Shown here: one piece after another, positions 13,585 through 24,129 of the stretch
Position numbering within the stretch: the first letter of the stretch is position 1
Layout: each line of letters starts with the position of its first letter
Source: Lagopus muta
Taxonomy: Eukaryota > Chordata > Aves > Galliformes > Phasianidae
DNA length: 64,000 bases
NCBI RefSeq assembly: GCF_023343835.1
Contig: NC_064443.1
Coordinates: forward strand, 13,330,001-13,394,000
Direction of reading: 5' to 3'
Notes under the pieces: model-generated
What the model was told of the DNA's origin: nothing
The model's database searches: none
Seen by the model: the letters and a program-made list of their open reading frames with translations, nothing else
Made by a program: the position numbers and the translations under genes

Positions 13585-13606
13585 AATCAGATTATTTAAT
13601 CTGATT
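13585..13606. promoter_or_regulatory. Perfect homeodomain-type inverted repeat
   Basis: The 10-bp arms AATCAGATTA and TAATCTGATT are separated by TT. The right half with its flank reads TAATCTGATTA, which has the TAAT-N3-ATTA form of a paired-class dimer site (P3). With one bulged A, the arms extend by TGT/ACA. The site lies about 10 kb upstream of SYNPR and is followed by a small CpG cluster (ctacgcgctccgcatcgtc). Function is inferred only. Confidence 0.45.
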
Positions 13607-14231
13607 ACAAGGATCTACGCGCTCCGCATCGTCATTTTCTTCAGTGGCACAAAACCTCAAAACCTTCCCTCCCTAACCAAAAGAAAGGGCGATGTTTATT
13701 TATTTATTTATGCTGCACTTTCCACTTCCACTGAAGCCTCATAAAGCACTGAGAGAAACTTGTTTTGTGCTCATCTTCTTTATTGGTTTTGATGGCTGGC
13801 CGCTCCCCAGAAAGCGTGCTTTAACAAATACCCAAAGATCCATCTCCTGTTCAGCAGGGAGAGGGGAGATGGGTTGGGCTTTCTCTTCCTTGTGCTGGCT
13901 GACCTTGCCTGGAGTGACACAGAGCAAAAGCAATAGAGATACATTGCCCCAGTTTTCAATAGGAGCCTTACCACTGACTAAATGTCAGTTTTGGAGCTCT
14001 GAAATGCCCTTGAAAATAAGTTTACTCTCAGATTTCTATGAAGTATTATTTTCTGTGCAAGGACTTTCTTCTGGTCTGGTGTTTATTTTTCAGGCAGGAC
14101 TGTGGCACCATCTTCTGGATGACTCTTTAGACAATAAAAAATAACCCACCAAAGGCGAAGATGATTCTTTATCATCCCTAACAATGAGAACAGCTTGAAT
14201 ATTCATTGACTGTGCGCTCCTGATTACGGCA

Positions 14232-14255
14232 GGCATTAAATCATTTAATTATGCC
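14232..14255. promoter_or_regulatory. AT-rich inverted repeat with homeodomain cores
   Basis: ATTAAAT-c-ATTTAAT (14,235-14,249) is a perfect 7-bp inverted repeat, bounded by GGC and GCC. It lies in a unique block (14,160-14,260) that also holds tgaatattcattga and tgattacggc, typical of conserved non-coding elements. Confidence 0.4.
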
Positions 14256-17161
14256 ATCCATTTTGGAAACGCTAAGAGCTAGTCAAACTCTTGATTGCAG
14301 AATATTGTTGCAAGGGAATACAGATTTTGCTTCTGTAGGGATACTCCTGCCCAGAGTTCTGATGAAAGGTGTCCTGTGGATTAAACACAGGGGCACAATT
14401 CTCCCTGATGTGAGGGAAGACCAAAGGAATAGGGGTGAAGGTTGGCTTTCATCTGACACAGTAGGTGTGAGCTTTCAGGAAAAAATCACTGATTAGGTTT
14501 CTATTCTCTCACCCCCAAATTAAACTATTAAACTCTAAAGCTGTATGGGGAGAGCACAGATCTCTGCTCCATTCCTCTCTCCTCAGAATAAAACTCAAGC
14601 TGTGTAATGGAGCACAGGAGGCAGCTGTTTCTCTCTACAAGATTAAGGTCTACCTGTGCAAAGTAGCACCACAGAAAGGTTTGCATACCACGGTTATAAA
14701 ATGCATCAGGGAAAGCATATGCATAGCATGATTAGGGAAACTGTACAATGAGCAATGAGATCTACTTAAGCTACTCATTATCTCTGGTGTTATTTTGATG
14801 TCTTGCCTGAAACTGAAGTAAAAGGGAATTTCATTTGGCATATAAGTGCTGTGCTGTGTTCAAAACCTCCAAAGAATGCAGGTCCAGATGTTGCACCAGA
14901 GATTAGAGAGGGACTGATAGTGTGGAAATGACATGCAGATGTATTTCAAATCTCTGTATATTGATGATATTCAGCCATGTTTGCATCACCTTTCTCTTTT
15001 GACTTTCTCACAAAAATGTGAATGACAGGGTCTGTCTGTAGAGATGCTGAGCAAGAAGCTTTCATCTGTGCAAAATCAAGGGCTTATTCACAAAGGAGTG
15101 CATTCCTCCCACAGAACCATTGCTTCTGCCTAAGCAACCACACAGCCACCTATGGAGAAGGGAACAGAGGCCAAATAGTAAATCTGATAAATGTCCACTA
15201 TGTACTAGATTTTCTGGGCAAGGCTTTCAAACAAAGCATTTTTGTACTCCATTCCTCCAGCTCCTAGCACATGACTAGGGCTGTAAATTACTCTAGAGTA
15301 CAAGTAATAAATTCCATCTCTGTTTTGCTCAGAGTTTAAGACAGCCAGCTTTGAAACTTGTATGTCCATGAAGATCAGGGCTAGGCTTTCCTTTATTCAG
15401 GAAGAAAAGATGAATCTTTTCTAACAGTCTAACAGTGACTTTGGGTAGCATGAGGATGCTTACCCATGTCCTGCAATGCTCCTGGTCAGAGTCCAGGGGC
15501 TGCCCAATGGGAAAAGAATAACTTTGTGCCACTGTGGCCAGCACCAGAGCTCATTATGGCAAGTGAACTGAAGTGACCGTGTTTGACTGAGTCAGGGGGC
15601 TGCTCTGTGGTGCCCACAGGTCTCAGGATTTAATCATAAGCCTTGCAGTATTTATTGTTATGGTGGCTCAAGGAACAATTCAAATAAAAAATGTTGATCC
15701 CTTCATATCCTAAATCTGACTGTCAAGCATCCTGGCTGTGTTTTAGCAAGTTGCGTTTTAACGTGCCAGATTAGTTGCTATGTATAATGAAATTGAACTG
15801 CTGGAAAATAAAGTAGGAGAGCAAGAAATGACAGCAGACCCTGAGGTTCCCAATGTGAAGCCAAGGTAAGTGCAAGAAGCTGATATAAAGCTGAGAAAAG
15901 GTGCAGACAGCCATGGCCTCACTGTGCAGGAGCCATTTGTGGCTGTAGAAAATGACATCTGGTCTGGGATAATCTGCCTACGCATACAATGGCTTTATGC
16001 GAGGGAAATGCCACGGATCTCAGAGGACTTGTTCCAGATTTAGATCTGGGATCAGGAGGGTGACTGCAGCTCAGCTGAGGGCAGCTGCTCTGGAATTCCT
16101 GCCCTGGAGCACCTCAGAGCCACTGCCAGGCACTGTGGGCAACACTGCCTCGTGCTGCACTGGGTCACACACAGCCAGGAGAAGACCCTCTGTTGGCTGA
16201 ATGAACTGCCCCAAGGCAGAAATTTGGCCTTTTCCAATTTACTGACACATGTCCAGTCCTACAGCAGTGAACTGCCTGGGGCTGGTGCCCAAATTGTAAC
16301 CAATGGGATGGAAGTCATCCTCCAGAACTTGCATTTCAAAACCAGGGGTGGAGGACATCACCCTTGATCCCTACAAGGGATACAGCTGTGCAGCCCCGGA
16401 ATAGAGATGGCAACTGTTGTGTGCTGCTGGGCACACCAAAGCCAGGTGATGTCAATGTAAAAGAATTCTGCAGTCCCCAGACCAAGTGCCACATCTTCAC
16501 CATGGCAGCAATAGGGTCAGCACGAGGGGCAGCCTGGCTGCAACACATCTTAGTTGAATCTGGGAGGAGACAAAAGGGATCGTGTCAGGATGCCTTCTGC
16601 TTTATTTACATAGCCTTCAAATCCAGATTATTGAACACTAGCATGAAGATGCTCTACAGATATATGGGCTCATATATCAGAAGTTCTGGTATATACAGGT
16701 CATTGAAATGAACTACATGGACTTTACAAAGATCAAGCTGCTCTAGAAGTTGTTTCTGCCAAGGCAGATTCTGAGAAAAGCAATGCAAGGTCACCACATT
16801 GCTTTTGCTGACAACAGCCTAAGGGAAAAGGGATCCTCTATTTTCTTCTCTATCTGCCCCTTCCTCCTCAGGCCTCCCAAATGCTCTCAGACAGCCTGAG
16901 CTCATCACTTCTCCCAAATAAGTTATTTCAGAAGCTCAAGTCTCTGCTTCCCATCCCCTTGACAGATTCTACAAGAGCTGCCATAGCCTCCAGCTCCTTC
17001 CGCACCTGAAGAAATCTCTTGCAAGACTTCAAGTGCTTCTGAACACTTCAAGTGCTATGGCAGAAAAGATAACCAAATAAAATCTAAGAGACAATAGGAG
17101 ACAAGATATAAGGAGAAAGACAAAAAGATGTTGCAATATTTCCTTCTGCTTTTTGTTAGGA

Positions 17162-17183
17162 TTTTTTTTTTTTTTTTTTTTTT
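17162..17183. repeat. Poly-T tract (T22)
   Basis: Uninterrupted T run, followed by an A-run at about 17,212-17,223. Confidence 0.9.
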
Positions 17184-17585
17184 GAAGGTCTCAAGATTCT
17201 CTTATTCTTAAGAAAAAAAAAAATGGCCTTCAGCAAGAAAAGAATACAACATTCTCCTAAGAAGGACACAGTAATAAATAAGACTGATGCCAGAAATGCT
17301 CAACAAATGCAGACAGGCTTAGGGCCAACCTAGTGCCTAACTCTGTACTGCTGCTTCAAGCAGAGCATTACCTGCCTCTCCCCACAAATCCTCTAGCAGC
17401 CATTAGGGACTATACATAGCCTTCCTCACCCAGCCCTAATTGACTTAATGATGCCTCTGGGAGGGGCTAACTCAATATAAACCCTCTCTCCAGCAAAGCC
17501 CTTTGTATCTCCTAATTGCAGCTCCTCAGTGTTTTTGCTTTGGGCTTAGTCTTTCTAATTGGTCTTTTACATATATTTGTATGTA

Positions 17586-17690
17586 GGGTTTTTTGTTGTT
17601 GGTTTTTTTTTCTTATTTTGTTTTTTAGCATTTTTGGTGGTTTTTTTTTTGTTTTGTTTTTTTGGGTTTTTTTTACTGTTAGTCTTCTAT
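17586..17690 (+). repeat. T-rich (TTTTG)n low-complexity tract
   Basis: Runs of T broken by G, with a few A and C, spread over about 100 bp. The tract generates spurious F/L/V-rich open frames. Confidence 0.8.
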
Positions 17691-19896
17691 TTCAGTTTGC
17701 CTCTTCTTTTATGTGCTAGGCAGTTTCCCTTCACCATGTTTTTGTGTTATTCCTGTGTTCTGCAGGGTTCCCTTGCATTGCCTTTTCCAGCAAGGGAGAA
17801 GGTTTGTAAACTACAGGGTTTAGTGCTGTGCTCTCTTCTTCTGTCCACCCACTTCGTCCGAATGAGATTTCCCTGACAAGAGCATCCAAGTAGGTCACAG
17901 ACGTTACTGTCTAACACAACTGAGCTTTCACCAGTGAAACCTGCTGACTGTTTCAAGCTGGCCAGGAGTATCCTGCTTGCTGCTCTGACACTGCTGGAGC
18001 TGCATGGCAGATGATGCTTTGCTTCTCAACCTGACCTCATCTGTAGCTGAGCAGCAATTTTTGAGGAGCAGCTCTTGCTGCTCACCAGAAGTAGTGGGGC
18101 ATCATCCCTCATCTCCAGGCTGTGGGTATGTGCAGAGTTACATGAACGTACCCTGGAGGGTGTTTGAGAAGTTTCCTGTCCTCTGCCTTTTCTATGATTA
18201 TGTTACACAGCCAGCTGTGAAATTCCTTCCAGACTGTATGGCTGTGCTGGTGTGCATTGGGGGATTTTAGTGAGATTGGTTTCCTTTTTCCACTTTGTTC
18301 TTCAGGAGATTAGTATCTCCTGTGCACTGTACAGCTTTACATCCCAGAGTAAGGAAGGGAAATAGATGCTCACCTGCTGAGAGAAGGAGCAGGGAAGTCT
18401 TTCTTGAGATGTGTGCCTAACTTATCCCTTCCCAAGGATGCAGACAGTATGTATGTCCTTTACACCAGTACCTGGAGGCAAGGTTTCTTCATGTTATTTC
18501 TCATCCAATCATCATTCCTGGAGCTGGCAATGTGAATCCTTGGCAGCACCAAGGTGCCCTGGTGCTCTGATCCCTTGTTCTGGAAAGAGCTCTAATGTGA
18601 AAGAGAGCAAGGTAGGCTCAGGCCTCTTGCTTTGTGTAATGTGGGACTGGGGCAGATCACGCATGGTTTCTAAGCGGGGCAAGTACCTCAGAGCAGCCTT
18701 TGTTCATGGAGCCATGTCTTCAAGTCAGTGCACTGATGTTTTCCCTCTTCCTTTAAGAAAATAAGGCCCTTAAACCTTTTCTTTGGTAAAGGATGCAAGG
18801 GGAAAGTAGGTCATATTTGAAGGATCCCAGCCCTGACAGTGTCCCTTTTAGAGCTCCAGACCCAGGTTTTTGGAGAGACAGGATCTGACTGTGGCAGTGC
18901 TCCTGTGTACCAAATCACTCTGAAGATGCTCAGAATTAATTGCAGTCCCGTGCTTTCAAGGGAAGGGTTTGGTTGCCAGTGAAATAATTACAAAATGGAG
19001 CTATCCCTGCTCAGCTCCTCTGACACTGAGCTGGGTTTTACCAGGAAGCAGGGCTGTTTTTTTTACCTTTAAATATTTTAAGCTAAATTAGCTGGAACGT
19101 AATTACAGAATGCTTTTGATTAAGTCAGACAATACTCTCTGGAAGGTAGGATTGAAATTGACAAGACTTGATGTCAGTGAAGGATTAAGAAAGAAAAGAA
19201 AAATGGCTGATTAATTTTTTAAAATCAGACATAATTGCTCTTTGTGCACTGTGTGAAGGTTTCAGCACAGCAAAGCCCTTCGACTCAGCAAACCTGACTT
19301 TCAATAATGATTTTCAATCTAATTTCACATATGCAGGAGCAATCCAAAAGGAGACATCAAAGATGATTGCTATAGAGATCAGGAGAGAAACCACGGTAAG
19401 TTTTTTGTGAGATCTAGGAATTGCATTCGGATAGTTTGATCTGTAGCCGCTAATGCTTGTAGGTCAATATCAGCCATGCAACGAAACACTGGTGCTTGAT
19501 TGAATCCCTATGCCTCTATGAGGTGCTCTGTAATTGCATGCATTCCACACTGCAAATGATCCTTCTACCTGCTTACTGACTGTTACTGGGAAATAAAATG
19601 TTGATTCAACAAAACTAACTTCAAACAAGAATATTCTGTACTTTCAGCTTAACGGTGAGCAATGGTCAAGTTGCTCAATTAATTGGAATCTTAACATCTT
19701 TTAATTATGTATCTGGCAACATATTGAGGATGTCTTTTTCTAAACTGAAATGATCACACATGGGTTTCTGTTTATGAACATTTTTCAGGTTCTAAAGTTG
19801 GAATATACCCTAATACTGGGGCCTTTGAGTTCGCTGACTTCCATGTGTTTGAGGGGTACTGCTGTCTCCACGTGGCCCTGTCTGTGGGGGGATTTG

Positions 19897-20098
19897 AATC
19901 ATAGAATCGTTAAGGTTGGAAAAGACCACTAAGACCATCCAGTCCAACCATCAGCTTAACCCTGCCATGTGCCTCAGTGCCACATCTCCACGGTTCTGGA
20001 ACACCTCCAGGGACAGTGATTCCATCATTTCTCTGAGCAGTTTGTGCCAGTTGGGAAATGAAGTTCCTTGGGAGACAAGTTTTTTAAGGATTATTAAT
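19897..20098 (-). mobile_element. CR1 LINE 3' fragment, inverted
   Basis: It begins aatcatagaatcgttaaggt and runs through ccatccagtccaaccatcag and acacctccagggacagtgat, the usual order of the reverse-complemented CR1 3' end. The distal part after 20,065 is degraded. Confidence 0.88.
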
Positions 20099-23039
20099 GT
20101 GTGGGAGTGGATGCTTAGAATTTGGAATCAGAGCAAGAGAGAGACCCACAGATGCTGGAAGATAGAGTGAGCTGGCTAAAGCAGTGATCTCTGCTGCTTT
20201 TCCCACTGATCACCCATGTGTGGTTTCTGGTCACTTGCATAATTCTTGGCAGTCCCAAGGTCCATCATTTGTTGCCTGTTATTAAATTTTGAAGTGAAGA
20301 CATCGAACAAATGAAACAAAGCCATGAAATGACTGGCAATTTCCATTGGGATGGCTGTCTGCTCTCCCAGTGCCAGGAAAAGGTTAAAAGCTCCCTGGTG
20401 TAAAACACAGCCATGGGGGAAAATACTGTAACCTGCTCAAAGTGTCTGGTAGCTTTAAAAAACGAAGATCTAAGAGACAGCATCAAGCTCTCCCTTCCTG
20501 CAGATAATGTGTTGTGAACAAATTTGATGGAGACCCCGAGAGGATGAAATGACCCTCCAGAGTGTGGATCTTGGGAAGAGTGACAGGTAGAGTGTGAGAC
20601 TGAGGCCTGGCTGGAGCTGAGAAATCTGGTGTGCTAAGCACCATATGGTCCTCCTCGCGCCTGTGTGAGACCTCATTTCCACGCCCAACTGCTCACAAAA
20701 AAATGTGGTGCTGGTGCTATCACCAGTTGCCTTCAACTCCCTTCAAACCGGGTGACCCCACCGTCTGGCCTTGGCTGCTGCAGCCTGGGTAACCCGTGGC
20801 CATGGGCTCTGTGCTCCTGCACGTACGAGGAGTAATGTATTTTCAGCCTCCAGTCTTTTACACATTTACATATATGTGTATTTGGCTTACGTTTAATGTC
20901 CAGCAGTCTAGCAAAATAAGAGATCATTTCCTACTGTTTCCCCACTGGCTTAAATCTTAAAACCATCTGCTAAAGACCCACTGCATTGTTCAGTGACCTC
21001 CAGTCCTTCGTGGCTTTTGCCACTTCCATCCACTGTGGTGGCAGCGGGGACGGGAGAGCATCACTAAGTCCATCCCTGGAGTTCAGCATCCCCTCTTACA
21101 ATGGCCACTTCATTAGGGGCAGCATTTAATCCTGAGAAGTGAGGAACCTCTACAAGAGGAGACTCCCAATGCAGTGAGCACACTCATGGTGTGAGGCCCT
21201 GTGCCCATAATACACTTCTGCTCTCCCCAGAGCATTTTCCATTCGCTATGATCTCTAATTGCACCTCTGTAGCATTTCTGGTTAATGCCTGCCAAGCACC
21301 AGCCGTCCAGGTGTGAAAACAAGGAATGTGATTTAGCACAAAACCCAGCCTTGACGCATAGCTTTTTGCTATTCCTCGGCTAATTGCAGATCTATCACAT
21401 CTGCTGCTTTGAACATTTGTTTCAGTTTTATTACACAGTACCAAAAAAGCGTGGATCTCTAAAACATCATTTGTAGAGCAAGGTTTGTACTGGGAGGCTC
21501 AAGAACCATCCCTGGAGGTGATCAGGAACCACAGAGATGTGGCACTGAGGGATGTGGTCAGTGAGCATGGTGGGGGTGGGCAGGTGGTTGGACTTGCTGA
21601 TTGCAGTGCTGTCTTCCAACCTTAGTGATTCTATGACTCTAATTGGCGAGGAGATGCTCTTCTAAGCTAACTGGGACTGTGTGTAGCAAGAGCAGCTGTG
21701 AAAGCCAAAGGGACACATTCTGCTGTACTGAAGTACAAATGCTAATAGCCATCTGGAAGCCTTGGTGATGTCTAGGGCATCGAGCGCTGGCTGTAAAATC
21801 AGGTTACTGCTGCTGTTCTGCAGGGATTTACAGCTCGGGGAGGCTGAGCACTGAGCAACTAAAACATGGCTGGGGTGGTGGAAAGGCAGTGGGGAAGGCA
21901 GCATAAGGGGAATTGTTGTAGGTGCTGCGAGCTCAAGCCTATGGAGTTAGAGAGCAGCAGGAAAACCTCCCCAACCCAATGGGAAAAATAACAGCGAGGA
22001 GAGTCTTCAGAGCACCTCCTATTTGTCTGAGGCTGACCATTTCTGGAAAAAAAAAAACCATTAGTACTGCTAAAAACCTTGCGATTACAAGAAAACATGA
22101 TTAATAGGAGGGTGAGTGAATAAGGCTTCCAGTGCTTCATGGCAGTCAATGGAGACTGTGCTTTCGTTTTTTCCAGAAAATGCTTGCAATGAAATTAAGG
22201 AAAAAATCCCCACTGCTCAGTTATGCATTATTACATGTCTTGGTGTTCTTTTAGTCTTTGAGGAAACTTTCTGAACTATCACAGGACACCCACTGAAGCC
22301 TCCTACAGCACCAAACCACCCCCAGGCAGCAAAGAGAACTGCTGAGAAGCATTCCCAACCTAAATAATTGCTTTGTTGTTTAAATAAAATAGCTGCTATA
22401 ATGTTTGATAATGAAAATTCTCATTTTTTTTCTTTATTTTTTTTCTCTCCTAGAGAAAGGAGAGCTACAAGCTACAACAACATAAAGTAATAATATTAAA
22501 TAGAATATAACATTCTGACCCTAACCCTATTTTTGATAGGGGAAACGTTAATAATAATAATTTTAAAAGGTGAGTCTGCTCCCTGTGCTCTCACAGCCTG
22601 CAGCTGGGTTCCTTGTAGTTCTGTAGAGTCAAAGCTCCAAATCTTTTCCATAGATCTCCAATTAAACTCACAGAACTTCATTCCCTGTCTCCCTCCATGC
22701 TTCTTGTTCATCACTCCTGGAATACCTCTGGATTTTTTTAATAGAGCTTTATCCTGAACAAAGCTGATGGACTCATTAAACTTTGACAGCTGCTTGGTTA
22801 ATTAGGGGGAAGTGAGAGCCTCGGGTGTTTCTCAGGTTGTCTCTGGCCTACTTGGGCATGGCTCCTGGTGGGGTTGAGGTGGTAGAACGGTGATGCTGTT
22901 TGCAGAATGGCTCTGAATCCGGCTGGATGTGTGCTGTTCGGTGGGTCTGTGCCCTCAGCACTTCCCAAAGCCTTTGCAGGATCACGATCTGGTCTCACCA
23001 CGAACTTCTCACGGTGATGTTTCACAGCCACAGAGGACT
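20099..23039. other. Intergenic DNA just upstream of the SYNPR island
   Basis: Apart from the CR1 piece at 21,501-21,640, no gene or interspersed repeat was recognised. A two-unit telomere-like word (ccctaaccct) at about 22,518 and a TAATAATAATAAT run at about 22,548 are trivial. GC content rises from about 22,950 into the promoter island. Confidence 0.5.
21501..21640 (+). mobile_element. CR1 LINE 3' fragment
   Basis: It contains ccctggaggtgatcaggaac, agatgtggcactgagggatg, ggttggacttgctgattgca and ends ccaaccttagtgattctatg. The order and 3' tail match CR1. Confidence 0.88.
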
Positions 23040-23238
23040 GGAAACGCTGCCAGTTTGCGGAGCCAACGCGAGCACGGATCGACACGGGGATGTGCCGCCC
23101 GGGAGCTTAGCATCTTTATTGAGGTTACGCCGTGAAACGAGGCCAGAACAGCGGCAACGCGAGACGGGAAAACGCCGCTCTGCTGTCAAGGAAATGCCAC
23201 AAAAGCACGAGGGAGGGCGGGACAGCAGGCGGCTGCCG

Positions 23239-23337
23239 CGGGGGGCCGGGGGTGGCTGGGGCGGGAGGGGAAAGGAGGACACGGGGCTCTAATGTGCCTA
23301 ATGTTAGCAGCTCCTGGGTGGGCGGGGGGACGGGGAG
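23239..23337 (+). promoter_or_regulatory. Two G-quadruplex-prone G-run clusters upstream of SYNPR
   Basis: Positions 23,239-23,270 hold at least four runs of three or more G with short loops (gggggg, ggggg, gggg, ggg, gggg). A second cluster at 23,316-23,337 has ggg, ggg, gggggg, gggg. Both are on the + strand, 400-500 bp upstream of the ATG, in the outer part of the CpG island. Quadruplex formation is an inference from the pattern of G runs. Confidence 0.55.
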
Positions 23338-23340
23338 GCA

Positions 23341-23520
23341 GGTTTTCTTTCTTTCTTTCTTTCGTTTTATTTATTCCCTTTCATTTATTTATTGTATTTA
23401 TTCCCTCTATTTTATTTCCTTGATTTTATTCATTTCCTTTATTTCACCCCTTCTTGTCTTTCTTCTATTCCTTCGTACCTTTGACTTAAATTCCCTATTC
23501 CCCCTTTCCCTTGCGAAGCA
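23341..23520. repeat. Long pyrimidine-rich low-complexity tract (CTTT/ATTT type)
   Basis: A block of ttttctttctttctttctttcg followed by imperfect T/C/A units interrupts the CpG island directly after the G-rich clusters. It sits upstream of the predicted start sites. Long pyrimidine tracts may form triplex DNA and are often length-polymorphic. Confidence 0.75.
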
Positions 23521-23736
23521 AATAAAAACGCATCTCGAAGAACCAACCCTATCCTAAATGAACGGCGATGCTCCCGGAGCGTTCCCACGGCGCGGGGCGG
23601 CTCCGCGGGGCGGTGCGGGGGGCGCGGGGCCCCGCCCGGCTGCTCCGCCCGGCGTGCGCGGGGGCAGCGGCGCGCATCCCCGGTTGGAGGCTGGCGGGCG
23701 GCTCCGCTCCGCTCGGCTCCGCGGGGCTGCGGCGCC

Positions 23737-23754
23737 ATGGAGGCGGTGGACCAG
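23737..23754 (+). CDS. SYNPR: Synaptoporin, long isoform, coding exon 1 (N-terminus, partial gene)
   Basis: This exon encodes the six residues MEAVDQ and ends at a donor reading CAG|gtagga. Synaptoporin is a synaptic-vesicle membrane protein of the synaptophysin family (four transmembrane helices, MARVEL fold), and these residues begin its cytoplasmic N-terminal tail. The start ATG sits in a strong Kozak context (ggcgccATGG) inside a CpG island. The identification rests on joining this exon in phase 0 to the one at 23,840: the product starts M-E-A-V-D-Q-L-A-S-A-G-T-F-R-V, very close to the remembered start of the long human SYNPR isoform (MDPVSQLASAGTFRV) and less close to synaptophysin (NQLVAGGQFRV). 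A coding part of only 18 nt is easily missed by automatic annotation. The 5'UTR start is not determined. The rest of the gene lies downstream, mostly outside the window. Confidence 0.86.
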
Positions 23755-23839
23755 GTAGGACGCGCAGCTCCGCGGGTCGGGCGTAGGGGTTTGCGCGTTG
23801 CCGAGAGCTCCTCTCTGATTTCTTCTCTCTGCCCCGCAG
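23755..23839 (+). other. SYNPR: SYNPR intron 1 (85 bp, phase 0)
   Basis: This very short GT-AG intron starts gtagga and ends ctctgccccgcag. A pyrimidine-rich tract runs from about 23,809 to 23,835. A plausible branch point CTGAT lies at 23,815-23,819, with the A 21 nt before the exon. Reading through the intron would put the downstream exon out of frame and lose the family match, so it must be spliced for the long isoform. Confidence 0.82.
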
Positions 23840-23905
23840 CTCGCCTCCGCGGGGACTTTCCGCGTGGTGAAGGAGCCGCTGGCCTTCCTCAGGGTGTTGG
23901 AGTGG
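23840..23905 (+). CDS. SYNPR: Synaptoporin, long isoform, coding exon 2 (pre-TM1 cytoplasmic segment)
   Basis: This 66-nt, phase 0-0 exon encodes 22 residues: LASAGTFRVVKEP followed by LAFLRVLEW. It ends TGG|gtgagt, a near-perfect donor. The F-R-V-V-K-E-P-L motif is the hallmark of the cytoplasmic segment just before the first transmembrane helix in the synaptophysin/synaptoporin family; the next family exon begins F-A-I-F-A-F. The L-A-S-A-G-T-F-R and L-A-F-L-R words fit synaptoporin better than synaptophysin (which has V-A-G-G-Q-F-R and L-G-F-V-K) or the SYPL proteins. The phase-0 junctions match the remembered SYP gene structure. No frameshift or stop is seen. The protein acts in synaptic vesicle membranes; this part faces the cytoplasm. 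Confidence 0.88.
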
Positions 23906-24129
23906 GTGAGTGCCGGGTGGGTCGCTGTGGGATTGGGGGCTTTTGATGGGAGAGGGGATGTCACCAAAGTGAGCCTCGCAGAACAGGTGGGAGACGGGCT
24001 GAGGATGAGGACCCGTCGTCCTGCGGTGATGGGATAGGGGGGTTTTGTGGGTGCCCCCCGAGCTTTTGCAGGTTGGAAAAAAAAAAAATAAAAATCTCAT
24101 TATGCATTTAGCAAACTTGTCTCTGGGCC

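Larger units (their letters stand above)
12366..19896. other. Intergenic DNA with palindromic homeodomain-type motifs
   Basis: No gene was recognised. Notable items are the inverted repeats at 13,585-13,606 and 14,232-14,255, a T22 run at 17,162-17,183, a T/G-rich tract at 17,586-17,690, and a TTTA run at about 13,693-13,711. A 12-bp direct repeat (ACTTCAAGTGCT) occurs at 17,026 and 17,045. Hydrophobic open frames over 17,516-17,876 are a consequence of the T-rich tract. Confidence 0.55.
23040..24010 (+). promoter_or_regulatory. SYNPR: CpG-island promoter of SYNPR (long isoform)
   Basis: This is the only large CpG-dense block in the window. It is interrupted by a low-GC pyrimidine tract at 23,341-23,520. 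GC boxes of the Sp1 type lie at 23,594-23,600 (GGGGCGG), 23,607-23,613 (GGGGCGG), 23,631-23,637 (CCCGCCC) and about 23,643-23,650 (CTCCGCCC). A run of ggctccgc-like units occupies 23,699-23,728, just before the start codon. No good TATA box is seen; a weak AATAAAA lies at 23,521. Transcription probably starts between about 23,640 and 23,730 in the dispersed manner of CpG-island promoters (inference). The island also covers both small coding exons. Confidence 0.82.

Noticed and set aside
17516..17876. Very hydrophobic open frames resembling membrane proteins
   Set aside because: The F/L/V runs come from a T/G-rich low-complexity tract.
22515..22530. Telomere-like ccctaaccct
   Set aside because: Fewer than two full units; expected by chance.
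23737..23946. Unspliced 69-codon frame beginning MEAVDQVGRAA
   Set aside because: It reads through intron 1 and loses the synaptoporin match; splice sites explain the sequence better.
23549..24100. 183-codon open frame on the minus strand over the SYNPR island
   Set aside because: It is rich in R/P/A/S as expected from stop-poor GC-rich DNA, has no domain, and is antisense to well supported exons. An antisense transcript is possible but no protein is supported.
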